Shown: positions 23,501 through 33,867 of the stretch, one piece after another | Layout of the letters: every line of letters starts with the position of its first letter | How positions within the stretch are numbered: position 1 is the first letter of the stretch | Assembly (NCBI GenBank): GCA_016859345.1 | Contig: CM029111.1 | Span: forward strand, 12,527,714 to 12,591,713 | DNA from: Istiophorus platypterus | Taxonomy: Eukaryota; Chordata; Actinopteri; Istiophoriformes; Istiophoridae | Direction: 5' to 3' | DNA length: 64,000 nucleotides | Notes under the pieces: generated by a model | Told to the model about the DNA's origin: nothing | Databases searched by the model: none | The model's input: the letters and a program-made list of their open reading frames with translations, nothing else | Made by a program: the position numbers and the translations under genes

Positions 23501-26500
23501 GATCTCTAATTACAGTAGCAATTGACCGTTTTTTTAGTTACAATTAACTAGATGTACATTATTTAACAGAGCACAATAATGGCTGAAAAAAATTTTAGAA
23601 ATTTGACAGTGGTGGGTCAGGGAGCTATTTAAAACAAAAAAACAAACCCTGATGTATTGTTTTATCGTTGCCACCAGGGGGCGCTGAAGTCAAAATGTTC
23701 AAATTCACCACAGTGCCTTTTAATTATTAATGCTACGTGAATTTTTTTTTAAAAATCAAATATAAGTACTGCACATTATAAGACCCTGTGAGACTCAAGC
23801 ATTTTAGATTTTGGCTTGATTTTAAGGCTAATAGGGGACAGGGGCTTTTGGACACACATTTAAATAGACAAAATAAAACATGTATAAATGTCTGCACCTG
23901 AATAATAACTGAGAGATTTAAAGTGGAAAATGATGCTCAAATTCAAATCCACAATTTGGCCTCTGGCAGATGGACAATGACAACACCCTGACAAAACCCT
24001 CCTAGAGGAAGTGGTCACTGTTGCAGCATCTGTGTAAAGGCTAAAAACCACAGCTCAACCAACCAGCTCTGCCTGGCATTACACCCCACCCCACCCCACC
24101 CCACCCCACCCCAGTGGAACATGTAGCACTAAAGACTCAACACAGTAACACGTACTTTACAGTTTTTATGAAGCATAAACTTCACAGCCATCCCAAACGT
24201 GAGGGGGGGGAGATTCTCTCACTCAGGATTTAACAGCAGCACAGAGAGCCTCACAAGTCATGTATATTTTTGTTGACACAGATGACCTACCCTACCTGAA
24301 GTGTCCCCTGCACACTGTCCTCAAACTCACCCCTGTGGCTTATGGTAAGTCACTACACCTTTCATAGATTAACTAAACCTTCTGACGCAATTGTGACAAG
24401 TTTGTTTTGTTTTTTTTTCCCCCTCGTCTCTCTCCTCCAGGTTGTAAAGTGGACATGTTCGACCTCAAGGTTGAGGCTGTCAACACTCACAGGGACAGAC
24501 CATTAGTAAGTTTTTTTTTTTTTATGTATATTTTGTGCCATACACATGCGGTCAGTCTGTTTTCTTTGGATTTATCACTGTCCACCCAGTTCACTGCAGT
24601 GCATCTGTTTTCAGTGCTCAGAGCTCAAAGATTCAGTTGAATCCCTACGATCAGTTCCGGGCTATGTTTAAGAATTCAAACCAAAATTACACGGTGCGCT
24701 TTCGGCTTTCTGGAGCCAGGTTTGCAGTCTTTTCTAAAACTTCCTGGGCCCAGCTGCCACAACTAAAACTCTTTGTATGCCAAGAGGGGAAACATGCATA
24801 ATCATTCTTTTCATCAAATACTGTATATAAGTGCATGTTTACACTTCTCTCCTGTTTCCAGTCTTTATGCTAAGCTAAGGTAAGTGACTGCTGGCTCTAG
24901 CTTCATATTTACAAGATAGAAAGAGAGTGTTAATGATCTTCTCTCAATTTTTGCATGAAAGCAAAAATGTGCAGTACCCTAAATGTTAAACTGTTCCTTT
25001 AATTATCTGTCAGCACATTAATACTTCTCTCTGCTCCATCTTTCAATGCAAAGAACAGCAAAGAGCAGCACAATTTCATTGATTTATGTGTTGTACTGTC
25101 AGAGCCCTTTAACAATGCCAGGGCAGCCGTCAGTATGTGCAACCACTTTGGACATCTCTGGCTGATTATAGCACCCGTATAATTATTATTAATTTATCAC
25201 ACGTACCGGTAAACCATCATCAGCAGTGATACTTCAAACATCCCCAAATGTCATTAGAGGCAAACGGTGATTTAAATTTATAGCATTTGTATTGAAAAGA
25301 AATTGTCCTTCACTCCAAAGGATAAAGCATAACATAAACGGGGAAAAGAAATGATGCTTCCAAAGTAAATTAAAAGGATAATAAATTTAGCATGCTAGAG
25401 GAATGTTTACAAATTTGGGTTTATTAATACGCTTTTGGCGGTTGCATTTTGCAGGTTACTGTAGACTGTCACACAATCAGTGTGACAATTTATCATTAAA
25501 ATCCATCTCCACCTTGTCACAACACCCTCGGATTGCTCTAGGAAAAAAACGTGTCTCTCACCTGAAGTATGCATTAGGTGCACACATTCTTGACACATGA
25601 TCGTTTTTCACAAGTACCAGTGTATGTGTGGAAAAAAGACATGTTCATGACTGTAGTGCATGCACATTGTTTATACATCTGAACCCAGGACTTCATTGCC
25701 CATAGGGGACTTCACTCAGGAAAAGAACTTTGAAAGCCTTTCGTCCTTATTACTTAATCAGCCAGCTCCATGTCTGCTCCCTGGTTGTGTAGTTTTGTTG
25801 CCGATTAGTGCCAAGAGTTTCAACCTCAAGTCCCAGACACAATGGGTGTTAACACATAAACACATGTGCTGAGAAACCCCTTGTTAAATGGGGTGAGAGA
25901 GATCCTGTCTGGTGAGATCAGCATGACCGTGGCGTCTATATTTAGAGTTGTTTGTCTCAGTAGCTCTTTGTCTTTCTTTGTCTTCTCACAGTCGTCTAAC
26001 ACAGTGATACAGTGATGTCAGACTAAGGAGAGATTCAAAAGACAGGTGTCAATCTCACCACCTTGTCTGTCTGTTCTTCACTGACCAGAATAAAGTCCGA
26101 GCAGACTCCATGCCGCCAGCTTTCCTAAGAAGGAACAGCTTCACTCCGCTGTCCAGCCAAGACCAGATTAAACGACCTCGTCTTTACAGCATGGGCAACC
26201 CTCCACAGGCACGCTTGTCCCAGGCCCCCACTTTACCCAGCATGCAGTTCTCAGAGGCTTCGGAGGCGCCAGAGCTGCTACAAAGTGAGGTCAGTGTTGT
26301 TGATATGACTATACATCTAACAGAGGTTTAAAGATATTGTAAATGGAGGTAAATATGAATTGGAATAAGAAGAAACGTTGTGACAGTATTACTAATGAAC
26401 CATTAAATAAATGAAAATTCTAATGCCAATTAATTTAGTTAACAAAATATGGGGCATTCATGTGGAGCTCAGAGACATAATAAGATACAGTAAAAGTCAG

Positions 26501-27351
26501 AAAGATAACTGAATACATCAACAAATAATTCAGGCAGTTAAAGAATTAAAATGTAGTCAAAAGAAAAAAAAACATTAGATTGCTTCTTTTAACCCCCAAT
26601 CAATTTATAAAAAAAGCAAAGCGCTTTTATTTCACTTTTTCTCTACTTTATTTTACTATTCTAGTAAAATTTAACTATTTCACTATTTACTATCTTGCAG
26701 CAGCTCATTTGATTGACCCAGCCCTTTAATTTTCCTATTTGTTGAGTCTATGTACACATTTCCCATTTTCCTTAGAACAGGTTGAGATGTCTGTGTGGTT
26801 TATGTCTGTTTGTTTGTTTACATCTTCCTGTCTATAACAACTTCAGTGGTCAACCAGCTACGTTATTAACAGTTTTATTTTTGACTCATCTGATTCCCTT
26901 TTTCTGTGCTTCAGTTATGGAGCTCCATATATTCAGGCTGGTTACTTCAGAGCTCACATAGAAATAAATAAAGAAAAATGTGACGTTCTGTTTTCCATGT
27001 AGGTGGATGTTTACAACAAACAGTGAATTTTACAAACATGGTTAGACAGATAGATCTTGTAGTTTTGTTTTTTTTGGCTGTGTTACTGCCAGTAAAGAGA
27101 CCTTTTATTTCCTATTTTATACTTCAAAAACTGGGAACAGACAGAAAGGGAGTGTTTTCTTTTGGCTAGTGACCTCAGAATTTAATGTTAGCTCAAGCGC
27201 AATCAGTGCCAGTCAAAGCAAACTCCTTGTTCCTTTTTTGGTTTGGTGCTTTCATTAATGTGTTTAACTTTCTCTCACTTTCCCTTGCGTCTTGCAGGAC
27301 TCCCTGAACGGTTTCAGTGCAGCAGACACGGACGACAGTGTTTGGAGTTAA
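17517..27351 (+). CDS. pfkfb2: 6-phosphofructo-2-kinase/fructose-2,6-bisphosphatase 2
   Basis: Bifunctional cytosolic enzyme that makes and destroys fructose-2,6-bisphosphate, the activator of phosphofructokinase-1. Coding exons: 17517-17607, 18511-18636, 19133-19229, 19437-19503, 19598-19672, 19777-19833, 19939-20063, 20791-20998, 21994-22140, 22264-22368, 22496-22625, 24282-24344, 24441-24505, 26089-26289, 27298-27351 (TAA); about 536 aa, every junction in frame. The kinase half has the P-loop GLPARGKTY. The phosphatase half has CRHGES, SQLRRTIQTAE, NEIDAGVCEEMTY and VICHQAVMRC, so its catalytic His, Arg and Glu residues are present. Paralogue 2 is indicated by KKCSWASYMTNSP near the N-terminus and by two tail sites, RRNSFTPLSS and RPRLYSMGN, matching the insulin/AMPK-responsive Ser466 and Ser483 of heart PFK-2. 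The ATG at 17517 is the first in the exon in the right frame. The C-terminus (DTDDSVWS) has no counterpart I recall in mammals. Confidence 0.93.
21038..21748. repeat. Fold-back (MITE-like) element, copy A, with both arms
   Basis: Left arm begins CATTTTGGGAAATAC and passes through GGCTCTGTCCAGAGGTAAA. Right arm has CCAGTCTTTATGCTAAGCTAA and ends ATGTTGAACTAGTCC. The outer ends are inverted copies (fish consensus about GGAATAGTTCAACATTTTGGG). Related copies lie at 24845-25005 and 38571-38948. It starts within 40 bases of pfkfb2 exon 20791-20998 and contains an A-rich tract and a (TA)n run at about 21388-21413. Confidence 0.65.
23668..23686 (+). promoter_or_regulatory. Candidate CTCF binding site
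   Basis: GCCACCAGGGGGCGCTG at 23670-23686 matches the vertebrate CTCF core consensus (CCASYAGRKGGCRS) at every position. It lies in the 1.66-kb pfkfb2 intron between 22626 and 24281. Occupancy cannot be inferred from sequence, and some fish repeats carry similar words. Confidence 0.55.
24083..24113. repeat. (CCCCA)n short tandem repeat
   Basis: Six pentamer units of CCCCA, about 170 bases upstream of pfkfb2 exon 24282-24344. Confidence 0.85.
24845..25005. repeat. Fold-back (MITE-like) element, copy B, right arm only
   Basis: Contains TCCAGTCTTTATGCTAAGCTAA, GCTGGCTCTAGCTTCATATT and the terminal TGTTAAACTGTTCCTTTAA, the same right arm as the elements at 21038 and 38571. The left arm is not recognisable. 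Lies in the pfkfb2 intron before exon 26089-26289. Confidence 0.6.
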
Positions 27352-28510
27352 AGAAGCACACAGAGAGAGGTATTTTCAGCCCTTTTTCTCGTATCTTTTA
27401 TGTGGAATCTGGATACTCCCCTGCAAATATCTCACACCTTCCTTTTACCATTTATCCCAGGCTTTTCTCTACTCGGATGTATCAGCAGTTCTGAGGACCA
27501 GCGGTAAAATTAGAAAATAAAAAAATGCAGCCAGCTTCAGCCATTACACACTTAAGCACTGTATTATGCACCATTACTGTAGCCTAAAGCCTAAATGTGT
27601 CATCTGTTCAGTTTTTGTTGGATAGGGAGGTCATGTGTGTGTGTTTGTGTGTGTGTGTGTGAGCAAGAATGTGCACGTTCATACATGAACACAATACCTT
27701 TGCACAACAGCCTTTAAAACACCTCAGATATACAATGTAAACATTGCGTAGGAAGTAGTGACTGTGAAAACTGGTTTGTTGGTTTCTGCAGTGGCACACT
27801 CATCATATTATGCTGTATCCGATGTGGAAAATGTTGATTGTGAATTCTATAATACCTCAGTATAAGCCGCTGCCTTCAGTTTTAGTGTAAGAGTGGGCCT
27901 CTTTAGAAGGGAGCTATGTACAGCCTTAATTTGTCCTCAGATTCTTCCTTAAAATGACTTCTTTTCACATTCCCAGCTAATGTGCATCCTTTCTCTGGTT
28001 ATCTGATAAGCTGTAGTAGTAATTTTATTTTCAAGTTGCATATAAGCATCTTAAATAGTAATCTAATTTTGCCATGGGTGGACATAAGCTATGAGAAGTA
28101 CTGAAATATTTCATATAGCGCTATAAAAAGTGCAGCAGCTAAAGTGTCTGCATTTTTCCTCTGTGACAATTATTCCATTCTTCTATTAAATGATGCCTAT
28201 TTGCATATGTTGCCTTCTACTCAAAAAACAGCTTTAATATATCCAGCCTCTCACTGTGATACTATAAAGCTGCTCCCATTCAAACACCGAAATAAATGTT
28301 GCAGATATTTCAAACACAAAATAAGCACGTGCTTAAAGACACTGGATATTTTGCTAAGCTATAATGCGATTAAGAAAAGCAAATGGGTTGTGTACATGGG
28401 ACACAATAAAGATACTGTATGTGAAGTACCGCCTTGATATCTATATGGATGACATCAGTTCATATGGATTTTATTCTTGATATTTAAATAAATCTTTTGG
28501 AAAAGGGCTT
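27352..28510 (+). other. pfkfb2 3'UTR (predicted)
   Basis: Follows the TAA at 27349-27351. Two canonical AATAAA hexamers lie at 28405-28410 and 28487-28492, so an mRNA end around 28425-28510 is likely. A TG-rich patch is at 27632-27661. No competing gene was recognised. Confidence 0.55.
28405..28492 (+). terminator. Candidate pfkfb2 poly(A) signals
   Basis: AATAAA at 28405-28410 and again at 28487-28492, about 1.05-1.14 kb after the stop codon. Either could direct cleavage. Confidence 0.45.
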
Positions 28511-28807
28511 TTGATTTAAAGGACTACAAGGCTTTGACATTAGTAAAGGAGTATTTTGAATATTTTAGCGTATAATGTACAGGATATACATAATTATGTT
28601 CTATCTGAATTGAAAGATTGGTAATACAATTGAATGTCTCAAAAACAGCTTTAATGTTAATGCACACTGTTCTGTACATGTTTGATTAAATGAAGTTAAT
28701 TTTATGCAATTTTTCCATGGAGTTTTGTTTTGTTCAGAGGAATTTGATTCAGAGGGGTATTTAGTGTGGGGAAAAAGGGTGTGTGTGTGGGTGTGGGCGT
28801 GGGTCTT

Positions 28808-28810
<3 letters not shown>

Positions 28811-28866
<56 letters not shown>
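28811..28866. repeat. (GT)n microsatellite
   Basis: Uninterrupted GT dinucleotide repeat of 56 bases, flanked on both sides by imperfect GT-rich sequence. Lies just after the predicted end of pfkfb2. Confidence 0.95.
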
Positions 28867-28868
<2 letters not shown>

Positions 28869-29950
28869 GTGTGTTAGTGTGAGCCCAAAAAACACAGAGG
28901 GAATTCACAAGAGTGTGTGATTCACATCTTCCACAACCAACTCTAAATCTGTGACATGTTTATTTGGAAAGATGTGATGTTGACAGAATAATACACTTTG
29001 CATCTGGATAAAGTAAAAAGGCAAGGATTACAAATGACATTTGCAATATTTCAGTCAAACAGAGGGGACTAACTGATCCAACACTGACATACTTTTTTTT
29101 TTCTTAAAACATTCTCTGAATCACTCTTGTAAAGTTCTTAATTAGATGTTATGATTTTGCTATGTTTGCTTAAAGTTTAAAATTATGTAAAACTTTTGAA
29201 AGAAAGTAATTTCATTTTAACAGCTGCTGAATGAGTCATCAGGGAAACGGCGGAAAGGGTCAAATAAAATGTTTTATTTCAGAGAATTTAATCTGCAAGT
29301 TGCTATGACGCCTGAAAGGATCCTTGAATAAGTGGATTCAGATAAAAAGCCCCGATTAGGTTGCTGGCTGATTAGATTCTGGACAAAGGATGTACACTAA
29401 CGTATTAGTCATTCTCAGTTTTAGTGCTAAATTACTATTATATTACAGATGCAAAGAAATTGACACATTTTATATAATTATATGCTCTTGTTAGCAATGC
29501 TTTAACTGGATTACATTTACATTTAACAGTCTTGGTGTTCATCAAGGTGCCGATCAGCCCATGACAGTTTGGGTCATAGCAGGCTCTGTAGTTGACATTG
29601 AATTTTAATATCGTCAGGCAGGACTAATTCTTCATTAGCGTAAGGGGTCAAAACGTGTCCACTACTGTGTGTGCCAGGGACAGAGGGACCGGAATGGGAT
29701 GACGATGCCTCTTTACCTGCTTTAACTCATGGAGAATCTGAATCAACATTCGGAAAAGGTGAAAATAACACTCTAAACATGCTGCTCCATTTTTAGGTAG
29801 TTATACATTAATATTTCCATTTTGCAGAAGATTATGCTCATACCGCAGTTCCTTTTAATAATGGAAATATACTGTTAAATTCTCCTTTTTCTTTTAGTAT
29901 TTTTTAAACAGACACATAGCTGTCATATAGATATATCAACCTATTCTTTA

Positions 29951-30888
29951 CAGTGGCATAAAGTTAAAGATAATACGTTTCTTTTGTATTTTAAGCAGGA
30001 TTGCTCTTACATCTTTTATAGTTTGAAAATAAGAAGGAAACAGGCCCAAAACAAAAGTTTGGTCACCCGGCATGGTCAGTACTTAGTAATAACTAATCAT
30101 ATTTTGGCAAGTATCCCAGCTTGTACCATTTTGTAGCAGCTAAGAGTCCCAGTTCATATTTAGGGGATTTTTATCCAATCATCTTGCAAATGGCTTCTAT
30201 TTATGTGAGGTTATTTGGCCGTCATGCATGCACTGCTCTTTTGAGGTCTATCCATAGATTTTAAATGATCTTTACGTCAGGGGACTGTCAGGGCCTTGGC
30301 AAAACCTTCAGCTCGCTCCTCTTGTAATCTTTAATTGTGGATTTTGAGGTGTGTGTAGGATCATTATTGTGTTGTACAATCCATCATCATTTTTTTACAC
30401 ACGGTGTGATCTTTGCTTTCTGAATTTTCTGGTCATTAATTGAATCCACCTTCTCCTGCTTTGAGGGCATCTCTTATTTTAATTTTCAGAGAGCTAGGCA
30501 GCTGCTCAGAGGAGCCCATTGTTGGCGATTATTGTGACGAGGCTTGAAGAGTCAGAGTATTTGTGACGCTTTTAAATTTGCATCACAGGCCTTTCCTAAC
30601 TATGACTGTTAACTAGCCATGTAGTAACAGGCCATTAAAGTCTTGGACCTTGGTAAAAGTTATCCGAGAACTCAGAGTTTATGAGGTGCTCTAAGGCATT
30701 TCCCCCTTTTCACTCTAAAACTCAAAAACTGTACAAAATAAGAATTATACAAAAATTTTGCCTTAAATATTAAAATGATTGTTACATGTTTATGCCTTTT
30801 TTTGAAAATCAATTCATCCTCTTCTCACTTAACTGTTCACATTAACAATAATTTTGACCAGGGGAGGCCAAACCTTTTCATGCCACTG
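29951..30888 (-). mobile_element. Decayed, internally deleted Tc1/mariner-like element
   Basis: Terminal inverted repeats begin CAGTGGCAT at 29951 and end ATGCCACTG at 30888, with TTTGGTCACCC and ACCAGGGGAGGCCAAACC further in. A TA precedes the left end, as Tc1 insertions require. The interior reads on the minus strand. The transposase start codon is at 30519-30517, followed by GSSEQLPSSLKI-like residues. Recognisable words include GCACTGCTCTTTTGAGGTCT and GGGGACTGTCAGGGCC. At about 940 bases it is much shorter than a 1.5-1.7 kb autonomous copy and has no intact frame. Confidence 0.72.
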
Positions 30889-32986
30889 TGCGTTGTTTTT
30901 GTTTTTTTTACAAAGCAGAATAACAGCAAAAAAACCCCAAAAAACAGCTTGGTAATAACATCACAATGTTACCAGACTGTACAACATCACAGAATCAAGA
31001 AGAAGCAGACAAGCAATCAGATCCAACCTCCTTGGGAAGCGATAGCTGGTCGCACCGTGTCCAATAAACATAAATCTCAGACGAAACATTTTCTCTCAAA
31101 GATGCACTATGATGTTACTTGTTCATATGAAGCCATTTGACATATCAGACAGAGGCGGAAGATTTCCAATGATGTAAAGTAATTCTGACACCAGTAAATG
31201 GTCACCAGTATCCTTTCCCCAACTATTTTTCAACCCTTCCAATATGGGTAACTGTGTTTCTCCCATATATTAATACAATGTTGATGCGCCAAACTGTTTA
31301 TATCTTATTAGAAGCTTAATTTTTTAGTAACAAATACTTAGTAGATTAAATTCAAAAAATCCAAAGGTGGTACCTGACCTTTTTGGTTTGTGTCTCTTAA
31401 AGCAGAGGCAATGTGACCATTTGACGTGTTATCACAGATTTCACTTTGTCAATGACTTTGGGAGCAGTTATGTCAGATTGTTTAAGTTGAAAGCTTTTAG
31501 AGGCTGGGGGGGGGGGGACTATCTTGTATGTTACTTTGAAAAGGACAAAATAGAGAGATACACATTTAAGTACCACAACAGGAGCAGCTTCAACTTACAC
31601 ATTCATAATTTAATGTCCTAAAAGGCACAATTCTTTGTAATATTTTACATTTAGCAAGTAATTTTGCATTCTTTTTACTTTGGGCTTTTAAAGCCTTTTA
31701 CCCTTTGGTCTTCCCATAAATAAAGGAGTCATAGCCATAGTGACTAAAAACAATTTTGCCAAAGTGGTGTCATGACTGCAACCACCACCACAGGAAATCC
31801 AACCAATTTTCTGTGTAAAACAAAATCACAACAATCACCACAAGTGGCCAAACACTCTCTGACAGGCTCAAGAGCACGATACAGGGGAGAATATTTCATT
31901 TATTTAATTTTTTGTTTACAAGTAATGAAGACTTGTTTAGAAAAAGTGAGGATGCACTCCAGTTTCAGAAATGCATCTGTATTCTGATCTTTCAAGCCCT
32001 GTTTGTAATTCAGGCTAATTAAAAGTATTTGTTAGTCTAAAGGCCCAAAATGAACAAACGATTACTGTCTGCTTGGCTTTTCAAAACATTAAACCAGGTT
32101 CTTCTTGCTGTAATCTTTTCCTCTCGCCTGTATTGGTTATTAAATGCTCTCCTCCTAACATATATAAATTTCAAAACCTATAATATGAATAAATTCCAAC
32201 ATTCACCGGAAGCTGATATGAGGCTGCACCAGTGCAAATTAATCAAGTGGGCCTCTCTCTTTGTTTACAGTTTCTGTGCTGAGCTGTAGTGGAAGGATAT
32301 TATTAACAAGAAGACAGACATTTGTGCCCGAAAGGATTTAACTTCGAAAGACAACGCTTTGATTTCGCCATCTCAGGCTTTTTTTTAAAAAAAAAAAAAA
32401 AAAGCTAACCAGTATTTTAGTATCTTAACCCTAAAGATAAGGTCCTGTAGGATTTTCATGCTTTTTCTTTATCTTCTCTAATAGAGTCTTTTAAATTTCC
32501 CATAAACAGAATCTATCCCCACTTTAAGATAAATATTTGGTTCCTTTAGGACTTTCAAAGTCCTGTTGGAAATGTTTTTTTTCTACTGGATTTTCTTTGT
32601 ATTTCAAAGGTCTTAAAATAATTCCATCTTCAAAAGAATTACCAGTAAGACTCTTATAGTGTATGAATGTTATCCTGAATTCGGCCTGATTAGTCCTCAT
32701 TCTTCCTTCACAGTTATTGGCCATTATACAGTCAGGAGCTCTGTTTTAGAGATGGATGGATGATCATCACAGTTTTCTTCTCATTAATGAAGTATATTTT
32801 TGACAGTACTTCTGATTCTGACTCCCAGTATTTTTGCTTTTTTTCTATTCTTTTTTGTATAAGTGCTTGTTGTTGTTGTTGTTGTTTTTCAGTACTCAGT
32901 GTCCCTGTACTGCTTCTTGCCGCCTTCTTGTTTTCATCTGTCTGATAGTTATTGAAATCAGCTGCTGGGCTGCTCCCGTTCAGTTT

Positions 32987-33033
32987 CTCCTCCTCCCTCC
33001 TCCTCCTCCTCCTCCTCCTCTTTCTCTATAAAT
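32987..33033 (+). promoter_or_regulatory. RCA gene core promoter: (CCT)n tract and TATA box
   Basis: TATAAAT at 33027-33033 lies 83 bases before the ATG at 33116, which would place the start site near 33055-33060 with a 5'UTR of about 60 bases. Immediately upstream is a pyrimidine (TCC/CCT)n tract from about 32987 to 33026 that touches the TATA box. TATA identity is read directly; promoter function is inference. Confidence 0.55.
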
Positions 33034-33115
33034 CACTTCATCTGAGCCTCCAGTATCCACTTAGGATCCGCTTCTGTGTCGTTTGTTTTGCACCATCCTA
33101 CGATTAAAAAGCACA

Positions 33116-33778
33116 ATGAGGGTCTGGTGGAATTTCTTGGCTCTGTGCTTTGCCTCCGTTGCTGCTTCAGGTAAACGAATCACAGAGAGAAAAATCCACG
33201 TTTCGCATCTTGTCATCTTGTTTTGAAGTTTTAAATCATGGTGGTTGATCTTTCAACAAAAAAAAAAAAAAAGCTCAGGTACCAAACAGATGTTCGGCAC
33301 CGCCAAAATATCCACACACCAGACTAGTCGAGAAATTCAACGGCAAAACGGAGTTCGCCGGCGGGGACAAGGTTTACTACAACTGCGCCGAGGACTTCAC
33401 TCCATCCAGGGGCAGCCGAGCTGTGCAGTGCGTCGGTCGAAAATGGACCAAGCTGACTCTGAAATGCGAAAGTGAGTAACGTCTGTCCCCCTGGGTAGTT
33501 AAAAGAAAAGAAAAGAAAAGGAGACGGGGAAAGTGTTTGTTTGGTGGAATATTCAGTGAGCGACCCGTGGAGCTTTTATTGGATTTTAAATTGCTTTAAG
33601 GTACCAACCCCCAAACAGCTCAGGAGCAGCCTGGCGACCCCTGGCGGCCGTGCGGGGTGGAGGGGGTATCTGCTCCTCCAATTCAATTCAATTTTATCTA
33701 CACACTCCATATCATAACATACGTTATCTCAGGGCACGTTTCATATAGAGCAGGTCTAGACCAGACTCTTAATAGTTG

Positions 33779-33813
<35 letters not shown>

Positions 33814-33816
33814 TTA

Positions 33817-33867
<51 letters not shown>

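Larger units (their letters stand above)
28511..32980. other. pfkfb2-RCA intergenic region
   Basis: No gene recognised on either strand. Contents are a (GT)n microsatellite (28811-28866), a decayed Tc1-like element (29951-30888), a G run at about 31506-31518, a mixed T/A homopolymer near 32381-32403, and otherwise unremarkable AT-rich sequence. Confidence 0.6.

Noticed and set aside
28511..32980. Search for tRNA, microRNA (for example miR-29, near the RCA cluster in mammals) or another CCP gene between pfkfb2 and the RCA gene
   Set aside because: No mature miR-29 word, cloverleaf or CCP cysteine pattern was seen on either strand.
33245..33475. Open frame across the RCA CCP1 exon starting MIFQQKKK
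   Set aside because: Wrong frame. The CCP frame gives RCSAPPKY and four correctly spaced cysteines.
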